Shown here in pieces: positions 24,405 through 33,386 of a stretch of DNA of 64,000 bases. Below the pieces are notes generated by a model. It saw only the letters and a program-made list of their open reading frames with translations. It ran no database searches and was not told the origin of the DNA. The position numbers and the translations under genes were made by a program. The stretch covers positions 1,117 through 65,116 of the forward strand of contig NZ_LMHY01000011.1 in NCBI RefSeq assembly GCF_001429045.1, written 5' to 3'. Source of the stretch: Pseudomonas sp. Root71 (lineage in GTDB: Bacteria; Pseudomonadota; Gammaproteobacteria; Pseudomonadales; Pseudomonadaceae). Within the stretch, counting starts at the first letter, position 1. Each line of letters opens with the position of its first letter.

Positions 24405-25747
24405 TCCGTTCGCTGCGCATACGCTTGATGCTCGCCGCCACGCTGTTGGCGGTGTTGTTCATGCTGGCGTTGCTGCCGGCGATGCAAGGCGCCTTCAGCC
24501 TGGCGCTGCAGGACTCCATCGAGCAGCGCCTGGCATCCGACGTGACCACGCTGATCTCGGCCGCCCGGGTGGAGAACAACAGCCTGCAGATGCCGGCGCA
24601 ACTGCCCGACGAGCGCTTCAACCTCACCGACAGTCGATTGCTCGGCTACATCTATGACCGTGAAGGGCATCTGGTCTGGCGTTCGAAGGCGACCCAGGAA
24701 GAACGCATCAACTACAAGCCACGCTACGACGGACGTGGCAGCGAGTTTGCGCGGATCCGCGAAGCCAATGGCCAGGAGTTCTTCGTCTACGACGTCGAGG
24801 TCAAGTTGCTCGGGGGCAAAAGTGCAGCCTTCAGCATCGTGGCGTTGCAGCCGGTTCGCGAGTACGAACTGACCCTCGAAGGCCTGCGGGAAAATCTCTA
24901 TCTGGGGTTTGGCGCGGCACTGCTGGTGCTGCTGGCGTTGCTGTGGATTGGTCTGACCTGGGGCTTGCAGGCATTGCGGCGCTTGAGCCAGGAACTGGAC
25001 CAGATCGAAGGTGGCACCCGCGAAAGCCTCAGTGAGGAACATCCCCGGGAATTGCTGCGCTTGACCGGTTCCCTCAACCGTTTGCTGCACAGCGAACGTG
25101 AGCAGCGCAGTCGCTACCGCGATTCCCTCGACGACCTGGCCCATAGCCTGAAAACGCCGCTGGCGGTGTTGCAAGGCGTCAGTGAAGACATGGCCCAGCG
25201 TCCCGAGGATCGCGATCAGGCCTGGGTGCTGCAAGCCCAGATCGAACGCATGAGCCAGCAGATCAGCTACCAGTTGCAGCGCGCCAGCCTGCGCAAAAGC
25301 GGCCTGGTACGCCATCAGGTGCACTTGCGACCGGTACTGAAAAGCCTGTGCGACACGCTGGACAAGGTCTATCGCGACAAGCGCGTGCATGTCGCGTTCG
25401 ACTTGCCCGATCCGTGCTATGTGCCGATCGAGCAGGGCGCTCTGCTGGAGATGATGGGCAACCTGCTGGAAAACGCCTATCGCCTGTGCCTGTGCGAAAT
25501 ACGCATCAGCGTGCGTGAAACCCTCAGTGGTACCGAGTTGTGTGTCGAGGACGACGGCCCTGGCGTACCACAGGATCAGCGCGCACGGATTCTCGAGCGC
25601 GGAGAGCGCCTGGACCGCCAGCACCCGGGGCAGGGCATCGGCCTGGCGGTGGTCAAGGACATCATCGAGAGCTACAGCGCCAAGCTGACCCTGGGGGATT
25701 CACCGATGGGCGGGGCGGTGTTCAGGATTCACTTTCCGGCAGTTTGA
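24401..25747 (+). CDS. phoQ: Sensor kinase PhoQ
   Basis: A 448-residue inner-membrane kinase, the same length as P. aeruginosa PhoQ. The TTG at 24401 overlaps the phoP stop (TTGA). TM1 is at about 8-30, the periplasmic PAS-like sensor at 35-160 and TM2 at about 168-188. HAMP, H248 (DDLAHSLKTPLAVLQ), N box (NLLENAYRLCL) and G boxes (EDDGPGVP, GQGIGLAVV) follow. It senses Mg2+ and cationic peptides in known homologues. No compact acidic EDDDDAE patch like that of enterobacterial PhoQ is present. Confidence 0.94.
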   Translation: MIRSLRIRLMLAATLLAVLFMLALLPAMQGAFSLALQDSIEQRLASDVTTLISAARVENNSLQMPAQLPDERFNLTDSRLLGYIYDREGHLVWRSKATQEERINYKPRYDGRGSEFARIREANGQEFFVYDVEVKLLGGKSAAFSIVALQPVREYELTLEGLRENLYLGFGAALLVLLALLWIGLTWGLQALRRLSQELDQIEGGTRESLSEEHPRELLRLTGSLNRLLHSEREQRSRYRDSLDDLAHSLKTPLAVLQGVSEDMAQRPEDRDQAWVLQAQIERMSQQISYQLQRASLRKSGLVRHQVHLRPVLKSLCDTLDKVYRDKRVHVAFDLPDPCYVPIEQGALLEMMGNLLENAYRLCLCEIRISVRETLSGTELCVEDDGPGVPQDQRARILERGERLDRQHPGQGIGLAVVKDIIESYSAKLTLGDSPMGGAVFRIHFPAV

Positions 25748-25945
25748 ACGGGTATTTGATAGCGGTCTTTTACGGCCGCTAAAGGCATCAATCGTTAAAC
25801 GACCGGCAACAAAGTTTTGTTGGCGTTCAGCCGTTTGGTGGCAGGTAATAGGCTTCGCCTCATTGACAACATGCACACGCAAAGCCTGTGTTGGTGCATG
25901 AGTGGATATGGGCTGAAGCGTTCCATGCCATCAAAGGAGATAAAA

Positions 25946-26701
25946 ATGGAAAGGAAGAAAGTTTGGCTGACGTTTGACGACGGTCCTCGGCAAATCCAGA
26001 CCGACACCGTGCTCGAAACACTGGCGCAGTTTGATATCAAGGCAACGTTTTTTGTTGTTGGCAATCTGGTTGCCAGGCATGGCGAGCGTATCAAGCGCAT
26101 CCTCTGCGAAGGACACCGGATCGGTAATCACACTTACGATCATCTAAGGCTGGTTGGCCAGGACAAAGACACCATCATCGATCAAATCAAAATGACGGAG
26201 CAGGCACTGGCTCCCTACCAGCAGCCGGACCTGATCATGAGGCCGCCTTATGGCGCTCACGATGCGATGGTCGATCGCACTGTCGCCGAGTTGGGGTACC
26301 GGCAGGTTCTGTGGAGCGTGGATACCCTGGACTGGAACAGCAACTACCAACCGGGAGGCTGGGTATCCCATGGTGTTGAGCAAATAAGGAAAAGAAAGAA
26401 CTCCATTGTGCTGATGCATGACATACACGCGACCACGGCCAACAATCTTGGCCGGTTCATCGAACAGGTAAACCAGCTAGGCGATGTGGACTTCGAATCA
26501 CCGGCCACACTGGCGATTCCACCGGTCAGTCAGTTGAATATGTATGTGGTTGTAAAGGGCGATACATTGTCCAAAATTGCCAGAGAGTTTTATGGTGATG
26601 CTGCCAAGTACCCACTGATCTTCAATGCGAACAGGTCGGTGCTGGAGCATCCGGATAAAATTTACCCTGGCTTGTCGCTGATCATCCCGCCTCAGGAGTA
26701 A
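25946..26701 (+). CDS. NodB-type polysaccharide deacetylase with C-terminal LysM domain
   Basis: A 251-residue protein. The ATG at 25946 has AAAGGAG upstream. The NodB fold begins at once: TFDDGP (about 9-14), the zinc-binding NHTYDH (about 63-68), RPPYGAHD, DTLDWN and IVLMHDIH, so all five catalytic motifs are present. A LysM domain (about 198-249, VVVKGDTLSKIAREFYGD then NRSVLEHPDKIYPGLSLIIP) ends the protein. No signal peptide is visible, which is odd for an enzyme expected to act on peptidoglycan or chitin-like sugars. Base composition looks more AT-rich than the neighbours, suggesting later acquisition. Confidence 0.85.
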   Translation: MERKKVWLTFDDGPRQIQTDTVLETLAQFDIKATFFVVGNLVARHGERIKRILCEGHRIGNHTYDHLRLVGQDKDTIIDQIKMTEQALAPYQQPDLIMRPPYGAHDAMVDRTVAELGYRQVLWSVDTLDWNSNYQPGGWVSHGVEQIRKRKNSIVLMHDIHATTANNLGRFIEQVNQLGDVDFESPATLAIPPVSQLNMYVVVKGDTLSKIAREFYGDAAKYPLIFNANRSVLEHPDKIYPGLSLIIPPQE

Positions 26702-26783
26702 GCGTCCGCAAAACCTGGACGGGGTATTTCCGAGTGCGCTTGGGAGGACGCTAGTGATCACTGCGCAACGCGGGTGCTGAAAC

Positions 26784-27782
26784 TTAGCTCTCCTGCGCCC
26801 GATAAGCCCCCGGCGTCAGCCCCGTCCACTTCTTGAACGCCCGGTGAAACGCCGACGGCTCGGAAAACCCCAACTGCTCGGCGATCTGTTGCAACGACAG
26901 GTCCGCGCGGCTCAGATGATAAATCGCGATGTCCCGGCGCAACTGGTCCTTCAATTCCTGAAAGCTCGAACCCTCTTCCCGCAAATGCCGGCGCAAGGTC
27001 TGTGGGCTGATGTGCAGATGGGCGGCTACGGCTTCCAGGTCGGGCCAGTGTGAACTGTCGCGACTGAGCAAGCGCCGCAGGCGGCTGCTCAAGCTGTCGC
27101 CATCGTCGGGGCGCGAGAGCAGGTCGGCGGGGGAGCGCTCAAGGAAATGCTTGAGGGTGCGTTCGTCCTGCAACAGCGGCATGGCCAGGTAGCGGCTGTG
27201 AAACAACAGGCTGCTCTGGGGCCTGGAAAACTCAAGCGGACAGGAAAACAACAGGTCGTATTCGGCGCCATGTTCGGGGCGGGGGTAGCTGAACGTGGCC
27301 TGTTCCAGGCGAATGCGCTGGCCGATCAGCCAGCTGCCGAAACGGTGCCAGATCACCAGCAGGCTTTCGCTGAGGAAATGATCCGGGTCCCAGAGTTGCG
27401 AGTCGTCCAGGCTCAGGCGCACCCATTCATCTTCACGGCTCAAGGTCAAACGCGGAGCCCCGGGGAATAGGCTATAAAACAATAAGCCGCGATGGAGTGC
27501 CTTATCCAGGTTGCGGCAGTGAATCACGGCATGGCACATCATCGCGAAGCTGCCCGGCCTGCTTGGGGCTTGCCCGAACCCCAGGTACTCGTCGTCCAGC
27601 GCCAGCCATAAGGCCTGGATCAGTTGGGTGAATTGCTCCGGAGCGATGCGTGCCCGGGGCTCGTCCAGCAACTCGGGGCTGATTCCCAGTTGCTGTAGCA
27701 GGCTTGAATAGTCGTAGCCGTGCCGACGCGCCCCCCCAAGGGCGGCGCGGGCGAAATGACTGGCGATGGTGCGTTCGCGCAT
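26784..27782 (-). CDS. AraC-family transcriptional regulator
   Basis: A 332-residue protein with the N-terminal arabinose-binding-like domain of the OruR/ArgR-type AraC branch (about 15-210). The C-terminal double helix-turn-helix is at about 235-330 (VAAHLHISPQTLRRHLREEG and IAEQLGFSEPSAFHRAFKKWTGLTPGAYR). The start MRERTIASHF fits family length. It is divergent from dctA. Two near-identical palindromes in the shared region (27841-27895) could be its operators or enhancer sites for dctA. Its ligand is unknown. Confidence 0.88.
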   Translation of the reverse strand: MRERTIASHFARAALGGARRHGYDYSSLLQQLGISPELLDEPRARIAPEQFTQLIQALWLALDDEYLGFGQAPSRPGSFAMMCHAVIHCRNLDKALHRGLLFYSLFPGAPRLTLSREDEWVRLSLDDSQLWDPDHFLSESLLVIWHRFGSWLIGQRIRLEQATFSYPRPEHGAEYDLLFSCPLEFSRPQSSLLFHSRYLAMPLLQDERTLKHFLERSPADLLSRPDDGDSLSSRLRRLLSRDSSHWPDLEAVAAHLHISPQTLRRHLREEGSSFQELKDQLRRDIAIYHLSRADLSLQQIAEQLGFSEPSAFHRAFKKWTGLTPGAYRAQES

Positions 27783-27840
27783 GGCAGCAGATCTGACCGT
27801 TGATCGACGGATGGTAGCTGTGCACCGCGGGCGTGAACAG

Positions 27841-27895
27841 GGCGGATATCCGCCAAATAGCAGGACGACTTTTAATGGAAGGGCGGAAATCCGCC
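27841..27895. promoter_or_regulatory. Tandem palindromes, probable activator sites upstream of dctA
   Basis: GGCGGATATCCGCC (27841-27854) and GGCGGAAATCCGCC (27882-27895) have centres 41 bases apart, about four helical turns. They lie about 110-155 bases before the predicted sigma-54 start of dctA, the usual place for an enhancer-binding protein such as DctD. They are also 60-115 bases upstream of the AraC gene. Confidence 0.6.
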
Positions 27896-27974
27896 ACATG
27901 CTTGTAACCGTCCGGTGTCAGGGAATTCGCTGCAACCCCGCAGATCAAAAGGCTTGCAGGGATTTTGCGGAAGG

Positions 27975-27990
27975 TGGCACGGGCCTTGCG
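27975..27990 (+). promoter_or_regulatory. Predicted sigma-54 promoter of dctA
   Basis: TGGCACG-GGCC-TTGCG is a near-perfect RpoN site with GG-N10-GC spacing. It implies a leader of about 120 bases before the dctA ATG. DctB/DctD-RpoN control of dctA is established in related bacteria. Confidence 0.85.
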
Positions 27991-28120
27991 ATACATCGTG
28001 CAGATGCCTGCCGTTGCGCAGCTCGAAAAAACAAATCCCTCCAGTGCAGGAGGGTTCGCAATTGCGGTGTTGCGGGCAACAGATGGATGTTGTCACCTGG
28101 CACCCTTGAGGAACTTTGCA

Positions 28121-29455
28121 ATGACGACTCGTCAGCCACTGTACAAATCCCTGTATTTCCAGGTGATCGTTGCAATTGTCATCGGTATCGCGCTCGGTCA
28201 CTTCTACCCTCAGCTCGGTGTGGCCGTTAAGCCACTGGGTGACGGGTTCATCAAGCTGATCAAAATGATCATCGCCCCGATCATCTTCTGTACCGTTGTC
28301 AGCGGTATCGCTGGTATGCAGGACATGAAATCGGTCGGCAAGACCGGTGGTTACGCGCTGCTGTACTTCGAGATCGTTTCGACCATCGCCCTGCTGGTCG
28401 GTCTGGTCGTGGTCAACATCGTGCAGCCGGGCAATGGCATGCACATCGACGTTGCCACCCTCGATGCCTCCAAGATTGCCACTTATGTTGCAGCCGGTGC
28501 TGACCAAAGCGTCGTCGGCTTCCTGCTGAACGTGATACCGGCCACTATCGTCGGCGCCTTCGCCACCGGTGACATCCTGCAAGTGCTGATGTTCTCGGTG
28601 ATCTTCGGTTTCGCCCTGCATCGCCTGGGTGCCTACGGCAAGCCGCTGCTGGACTTCATCGATCGCTTCGCCCACGTGATGTTCAACATCATCAACATGA
28701 TCATGAAGCTCGCGCCAATCGGTGCCTTCGGTGCGATGGCCTTCACCATCGGTGCCTACGGTGTCGGCTCGCTGGTGCAACTGGGTCAGTTGATGGCGTG
28801 CTTCTACATCACGTGCCTGCTGTTCATCCTGATCGTGCTGGGCTCCATCGCCCGCTTGCATGGCTTCAGCGTGCTGAAAATGATCCGCTACATCCGTGAG
28901 GAACTGCTGATCGTGCTGGGTACTTCTTCTTCGGAGTCGGTACTGCCACGCATGCTGATCAAGATGGAGCGTCTGGGCGCGCAAAAATCTGTCGTGGGTC
29001 TGGTGATCCCGACTGGCTACTCGTTCAACCTTGACGGTACCGCCATCTACCTGACCATGGCCGCGGTGTTCATTGCCCAGGCAACCGATACGCACATGGA
29101 CATCACGCACCAGATCACCCTGCTGGTGGTGTTGCTGCTGTCGTCCAAGGGCGCTGCGGGCGTAACCGGTAGCGGTTTCATTGTACTGGCTGCCACCCTG
29201 TCTGCCGTGGGCCACTTGCCGGTTGCCGGCCTGGCGCTGATCCTCGGCATCGATCGCTTCATGTCCGAAGCCCGTGCCCTGACCAACCTGATCGGCAACG
29301 CCGTTGCCACTGTCGTTGTGGCCAAGTGGGTCAATGAACTGGACACCGACGTACTGCAAGCCGAGCTGGCTTCGGGCGGTCGCGGCATTGCCGACGAGCC
29401 TAAAGACGATGTACTGGGCCACGTCGAAGAGGTAGCCCCGGTTAACGCCAAGTAA
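28121..29455 (+). CDS. dctA: C4-dicarboxylate:cation symporter DctA
   Basis: A 444-residue inner-membrane transporter of succinate, fumarate and malate (DAACS family). The ATG at 28121 has GAGGAAC upstream. Typical segments are [23 protein letters not shown] (TM1), the serine-rich [12 protein letters not shown] re-entrant loop, [16 protein letters not shown] and the [13 protein letters not shown] loop. A sigma-54 promoter and tandem palindromes lie upstream and a terminator downstream, so it is monocistronic. Codon use appears strongly biased, as for a highly expressed gene. Confidence 0.96.
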   Translation: MTTRQPLYKSLYFQVIVAIVIGIALGHFYPQLGVAVKPLGDGFIKLIKMIIAPIIFCTVVSGIAGMQDMKSVGKTGGYALLYFEIVSTIALLVGLVVVNIVQPGNGMHIDVATLDASKIATYVAAGADQSVVGFLLNVIPATIVGAFATGDILQVLMFSVIFGFALHRLGAYGKPLLDFIDRFAHVMFNIINMIMKLAPIGAFGAMAFTIGAYGVGSLVQLGQLMACFYITCLLFILIVLGSIARLHGFSVLKMIRYIREELLIVLGTSSSESVLPRMLIKMERLGAQKSVVGLVIPTGYSFNLDGTAIYLTMAAVFIAQATDTHMDITHQITLLVVLLLSSKGAAGVTGSGFIVLAATLSAVGHLPVAGLALILGIDRFMSEARALTNLIGNAVATVVVAKWVNELDTDVLQAELASGGRGIADEPKDDVLGHVEEVAPVNAK

Positions 29456-29472
29456 GCCTTGTTGTAATGAAA

Positions 29473-29496
29473 AACCCGCTTCGGCGGGTTTTTTCA
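29473..29496 (+). terminator. Terminator of dctA
   Basis: AAAACCCGC-ttcg-GCGGGTTTTTT, 17 bases after the dctA stop. Confidence 0.95.
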
Positions 29497-29599
29497 TGCC
29501 CGGTGTTTGAGCGTAACGGTCACTGCACGTGGCATATAAGGTGATTGCTGCAAAGCGATCAGCTGCCTAGGCTGTGGGCATCGTCAAGGGAGAACGTTC

Positions 29600-30781
29600 A
29601 TGCTCGGTCCACTGGCATCACTCAAGGTTCTGGATTTCTCGACACTGCTGCCGGGGCCGTTCGCTTCGTTGCTGCTGGCGGACATGGGCGCCGAAGTGCT
29701 GCGCATCGAATCACCGACCCGCATGGATCTGCTGCGGGTGTTGCCGCCCCACGATCAAGGCGTGTCAGCCAGTCATGCCTACCTCAACCGCAACAAGCGC
29801 AGCCTCGCCCTGGACCTCAAGCAACCTGAGGCACTGGAGGTGATCAGGTCGTTGCTGCAGGACTACGACATTGTGCTCGAGCAGTTCCGCCCGGGCGTCA
29901 TGGAGCGTCTGGGCCTGGGTTACGAAGCCCTGAAGGCGATCAATCCGAAATTGATTTATGTGTCGATCACCGGCTATGGCCAGACCGGTCCCTACAAGGA
30001 CCGCGCCGGCCATGACATCAACTACCTGGCCCTGTCCGGGCTGGCGAGTTATACCGGCCGTGCCGACTCTGGGCCGCTGCCGTTGGGCATGCAGGTGGCG
30101 GATGTCGCCGGTGGTTCGTTGCACGGGGTGATTGGCTTGCTGGCGGCGGTCATTGCCCGGCAGCAAACCGGTCAGGGTCAGCACCTGGATGTCAGCATGA
30201 CCGACTGTGCGTTCAGCCTGAATGCGATGGCGGGTGCCGGGTATCTGGCCTGTGGCGTCGAGCCGGGACCGGAAAATCAGGTGCTCAACGGCGGCAGTTT
30301 CTACGATTACTACCGCTCCCGGGATGGGCGCTGGCTGTCGGTGGGCAGCCTTGAGCCGGCCTTCATGAAACAGTTGTGTACGGCGTTGGGGCTGGAGGAG
30401 TTGGCCGGCCTTGGCCTGTCACCGCAACCGGCGCAGCAGAAACAGCTTAAAGACGCGCTGAAGGTCGAATTCGAAAAACATGACTTCGCCGAATTGTGCG
30501 CGCTGTTCGCCGAATTGGATGCTTGTGTCGAACCGGTGTTGAGCCTGGGAGAAGCGCTGTGTCATCCGCAGTTGCAGGCGCGGGAGTTGGTGGCCAAAGT
30601 GCCCCGTGGCGATGGCTCGTCCCAAGCGCAGATGGCTTGTCCGCTGAAGTTTTCGCAAGGGTTGCCTGAGCCCCGGTATATTGGCGCGGCGCTGGGGCAG
30701 CATACGGACCAGGTGTTGGGGGAGTTGGGGTTCAGTGCTGAGCGGATCGAACAGTTGCGTCGGGTCAAGGTGATTCTTTAG
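29600..30781 (+). CDS. CaiB/BaiF family III CoA protein, alpha-methylacyl-CoA racemase-like
   Basis: A 393-residue protein with the family N-terminus LKVLDFSTLLPGPFASLLLADMGAEVLRIE. It carries the racemase-type pair H138 (AGHDINYLALSG) and D168 (VADVAGGS), 30 residues apart as in characterised alpha-methylacyl-CoA racemases (H126/D156). Racemisation of 2-methyl-branched acyl-CoA is therefore more likely than CoA transfer, for which an Asp nucleophile lies at a different place. It stands alone, with GGGAGAA before the ATG. Its substrate and pathway are not evident from neighbours. Confidence 0.82.
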   Translation: MLGPLASLKVLDFSTLLPGPFASLLLADMGAEVLRIESPTRMDLLRVLPPHDQGVSASHAYLNRNKRSLALDLKQPEALEVIRSLLQDYDIVLEQFRPGVMERLGLGYEALKAINPKLIYVSITGYGQTGPYKDRAGHDINYLALSGLASYTGRADSGPLPLGMQVADVAGGSLHGVIGLLAAVIARQQTGQGQHLDVSMTDCAFSLNAMAGAGYLACGVEPGPENQVLNGGSFYDYYRSRDGRWLSVGSLEPAFMKQLCTALGLEELAGLGLSPQPAQQKQLKDALKVEFEKHDFAELCALFAELDACVEPVLSLGEALCHPQLQARELVAKVPRGDGSSQAQMACPLKFSQGLPEPRYIGAALGQHTDQVLGELGFSAERIEQLRRVKVIL

Positions 30782-30790
30782 TGCCTGTCA

Positions 30791-30879
30791 GGCCGCCATC
30801 GCGAGCAAGCTCGCTCCCACAGGGGATCTGTGGCGTGACACAAACTCAATGTGGGAGCGAGCTTGCTCGCGATGAGGCC
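30791..30879. repeat. REPIN, GTGGGAGCGAGCTTG family
   Basis: Inverted REP pair between the convergent CoA-racemase-like gene and sprT. Arms and part of the spacer (TGTGGCGTGACA) match the REPIN at 21938. Confidence 0.93.
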
Positions 30880-30901
30880 AGTGCAGTCACCAAAAAAACA
30901 A

Positions 30902-31396
30902 CTACTCGACCCGCATTTCCCCACTGAACACCAGGGTATTACGACACCGCCGGCACAGGTACCGCCGTCCCTGCCGAACCAGGCTGTGGCGCTGGGCCGA
31001 AAACGGGAAGTCGCTGTCGGCGCACGGGCACTTGTAGATGTAGCGGGTCACGCTGCGGCGTTTGACATCATAGGTGTGGCAGCGGTTGGGCGGCAGTTCG
31101 TACACGCCGCGCATGATCAATTGCCACTCTTCGCCATGGGGCTGGATGCGGTCACCGAACAGCTGGTGGGCGATCAGGTGCGCGACTTCATGGGCCACGG
31201 TCTGCTTGAGGAAATCTTCGGTGTTTTCCCGGTACAGCTGCGGGTTGAAGCGCAGCAGGTTCTCGTGCAAATGCGCGACACCGGCTTTTTGCCCGCGCAG
31301 CTTGAGGCTCACCACGGGGCGCTTGAAAGGTCGTTTGAAAAAGGATTCGGCTAGTTGGAAACAGTCTTCGACGCGGGTATTGAGTTGCTCGGGCAT
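30902..31396 (-). CDS. sprT: SprT-like zinc metalloprotein
   Basis: A 164-residue protein. HEVAH (69-73) is the metalloprotease HExxH motif. A C-terminal zinc ribbon has CPC and CRRC cysteine pairs. The start MPEQLNTRVE fits the family length. SprT/Spartan relatives in eukaryotes cleave DNA-protein crosslinks. The bacterial role is unproven. The upstream region on this strand carries the terminator of the Yip1-family gene, so it is probably transcribed separately. Confidence 0.88.
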   Translation of the reverse strand: MPEQLNTRVEDCFQLAESFFKRPFKRPVVSLKLRGQKAGVAHLHENLLRFNPQLYRENTEDFLKQTVAHEVAHLIAHQLFGDRIQPHGEEWQLIMRGVYELPPNRCHTYDVKRRSVTRYIYKCPCADSDFPFSAQRHSLVRQGRRYLCRRCRNTLVFSGEMRVE

Positions 31397-31497
31397 GCTT
31401 GATGGATCTCCAGAGCGCTCAAGTATGCCGCAACCCTCGGACCTTGCGAATCGCCAGGTTGCCGAATGGTCGTGTGCGTTCTCGTTGCTGAAGAATG

Positions 31498-31522
31498 AAA
31501 AGGCCGCCTTGCGGCGGCCTTT
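31498..31522 (-). terminator. Terminator of Yip1-family gene
   Basis: AAAGGCCGCC-ttgc-GGCGGCCTTT hairpin, with TTTT following on the minus strand, 32 bases after that gene's stop. Confidence 0.85.
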
Positions 31523-31553
31523 GTCGGCAGTTCCGATGTTCAGTGATGAGCGT

Positions 31554-32156
31554 TTAGCTGGTGTAGACCGGGCCCACGCCGAGTCCCCAGACAATGACGG
31601 TGAACGCCATGATGGCGACCAGCACCACCAGGCCTACGGCGAGCACCGAACTTGAAAACAGGAAGCCCTCGTCAGATGGAATGTTCATGAACGTCGGCAA
31701 GCCCACGTACAGCAAGTACACCGTGTAGCAGATGGCGGCGGTACCGATGATCATCCCCAGCCACAAGTGCGGGTACAAGGCGGCGAGACCACCGATGAAC
31801 AGCGGTGTAGCGGTGTAGGTGGCAAACGCAATGCAGCGGGCCAGGCTTGGGTTGGCGTCATAGGTGCGGGCCATCCAGTGGATGAACGCGCCCATTACCG
31901 CGACACCGCCGAGCATCGCCAGGTACGACATGATCGTCATCCATATCGCGCTTTCTACGGTCAGCATGACGGGAGGTCGGTTGCCGATGACCCAGCCGAC
32001 CTGTGTGGTGCCAATAAAGGCAGACACTGCGGGAATCGCCGCCAGGATCAGTGTATGGGTCAGGTACATGTGGCTGATGCTTTCCTCCTGGTCGCCACGG
32101 ATTTCCTTCCATTCTTGGTCAGGGTGGGTGAAGAGCCCCACTACGTGATGGATCAT
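31554..32156 (-). CDS. Yip1-family inner membrane protein
   Basis: A 200-residue membrane protein with about five hydrophobic segments (LILAAIPAVSAFIG, IWMTIMSYLAMLGGVAVMGAF, ATPLFIGGLAALYPHLWLGMIIG, FLFSSSVLAVGLVVLVAIMAF). The N-terminal HPDQEWKEIR segment is typical of bacterial Yip1-domain proteins. The start at 32156 is chosen because AGGAG lies 8 bases before that ATG. A GTG three codons earlier overlaps the ribosome-binding site. Function is unknown. Confidence 0.8.
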   Translation of the reverse strand: MIHHVVGLFTHPDQEWKEIRGDQEESISHMYLTHTLILAAIPAVSAFIGTTQVGWVIGNRPPVMLTVESAIWMTIMSYLAMLGGVAVMGAFIHWMARTYDANPSLARCIAFATYTATPLFIGGLAALYPHLWLGMIIGTAAICYTVYLLYVGLPTFMNIPSDEGFLFSSSVLAVGLVVLVAIMAFTVIVWGLGVGPVYTS

Positions 32157-32438
32157 GCCAGTCACTCCTCTTGTTTTTACCGTCGCCCCCCAGCGGAGCG
32201 CCTACGGGCCAATGCGGCCAAGTAAGTCATAGGTCTGAATTTGTATGTGACCTTATGTCGCAGTATAGGGAGGAGTTTCCCCAGAGGGAGTAGGGGCTTT
32301 AGAGCAAATCGCGCTGTAAACGCAGTTGTTAATCGCCGCCGGGTCTGTGGCGAACGGCCCTTTTGGCCAGGCACTTCGCCCCTGAGGCGTTTTTGCGTAA
32401 AATGCCGGCCTTTCGTCACACCTCACGGATTTCGCGTC

Positions 32439-33263
32439 ATGGGCACTCTCACGGTCAACCAGAACAAACTGCAAAAGCGCCTTCGCCGACTGGCCGGCGA
32501 GGCGGTTGCCGATTTCAACATGATTGAAGACGGTGACAAGGTCATGGTCTGCCTGTCAGGTGGCAAGGACAGCTACACCATGCTCGATGTGCTGATGCAC
32601 TTGCAGAAGGTCGCGCCGATCAAGTTCGAGATCGTGGCCGTGAACATGGACCAGAAGCAGCCGGGCTTCCCGGAGCACGTGCTGCCGGCCTACCTCAAGG
32701 AACTGGGGATCGAGTACCACATCGTCGAGAAAGACACTTACTCGGTGGTCAAGGAGCTGATTCCGGAAGGCAAGACCACCTGCTCGCTGTGCTCGCGCCT
32801 GCGTCGCGGCACGCTCTACACCTTCGCCGATGAAATCGGCGCGACCAAGATGGCTCTCGGTCACCACCGCGACGACATTGTCGAAACGTTCTTCCTGAAC
32901 ATGTTCTTCAACGGTTCGCTCAAGGCCATGCCACCGAAGCTGCGCGCCGACGATGGTCGTAACGTGGTGATTCGTCCGCTGGCCTACTGCAACGAAAAAG
33001 ACATCCAGGCCTACTCGGACTTCAAGCAATTCCCGATCATCCCGTGCAACCTCTGCGGTTCCCAGGAGAACCTGCAGCGTCAGGTGGTCAAGGAAATGCT
33101 GCTGGACTGGGAACGCAAGACTCCGGGTCGTACCGAAAGCATTTTCCGCAGCCTGCAGAACGTGATCCCGTCGCAACTGGCGGATCGCAACCTGTTCGAC
33201 TTTACGAGCCTGAAGATCGACGAAAGCGCCGCATCGCGCTTCGTCAATGTCGTCAACCTCTGA
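32439..33263 (+). CDS. ttcA: tRNA 2-thiocytidine biosynthesis protein TtcA
   Basis: A 274-residue PP-loop enzyme. SGGKDS (40-45) binds ATP. Two CxxC motifs (C115/C118 in TTCSLCSRL and C203/C206 in PCNLCGSQ) carry the 4Fe-4S cluster needed to thiolate cytidine 32 of certain tRNAs. The ATG at 32439 gives the family's normal N-terminus. The 280 bases upstream contain no gene. A short CGCC-N5-GGCG hairpin with T5 (about 32379-32396) is visible there. Confidence 0.95.
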   Translation: MGTLTVNQNKLQKRLRRLAGEAVADFNMIEDGDKVMVCLSGGKDSYTMLDVLMHLQKVAPIKFEIVAVNMDQKQPGFPEHVLPAYLKELGIEYHIVEKDTYSVVKELIPEGKTTCSLCSRLRRGTLYTFADEIGATKMALGHHRDDIVETFFLNMFFNGSLKAMPPKLRADDGRNVVIRPLAYCNEKDIQAYSDFKQFPIIPCNLCGSQENLQRQVVKEMLLDWERKTPGRTESIFRSLQNVIPSQLADRNLFDFTSLKIDESAASRFVNVVNL

Positions 33264-33269
33264 TCTAGC

Positions 33270-33359
33270 TGTGGGAGCAGGCTTGCTCGCGAAATCGGTG
33301 TGTCTTCAGCATTGATGTTGGCTGACACTACGTCTTCGCGAGCAAGCCCGCTCCCACAA
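33270..33359. repeat. Inverted REP pair, GTGGGAGCAGGCTTG family (outward order)
   Basis: GTGGGAGCAGGCTTGCTCGCGAA is followed about 45 bases later by TTCGCGAGCAAGCCCGCTCCCACA. It lies between ttcA and the glycosylase gene and ends 28 bases before the latter's ATG, so it will be in that gene's leader. A truncated copy (TTCGCGAGCAAG) occurs at 34077-34088. Confidence 0.88.
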
Positions 33360-33386
33360 GGTTTTTCGTTTACCTCAGGAGAGGGC

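Noticed and set aside
27872..29497. A 541-codon open frame on the minus strand, opposite dctA
   Set aside because: Antisense shadow of dctA, with His/Gln/Asp-rich low-complexity translation.
30902..31594. N-terminal extension of SprT from an upstream in-frame start
   Set aside because: The added residues cross the terminator of the Yip1-family gene. The shorter start gives the family length.
32379..32396. Small CGCC-N5-GGCG hairpin with T5 upstream of ttcA
   Set aside because: The 4-bp stem is too weak, and no plus-strand gene upstream needs a terminator there.
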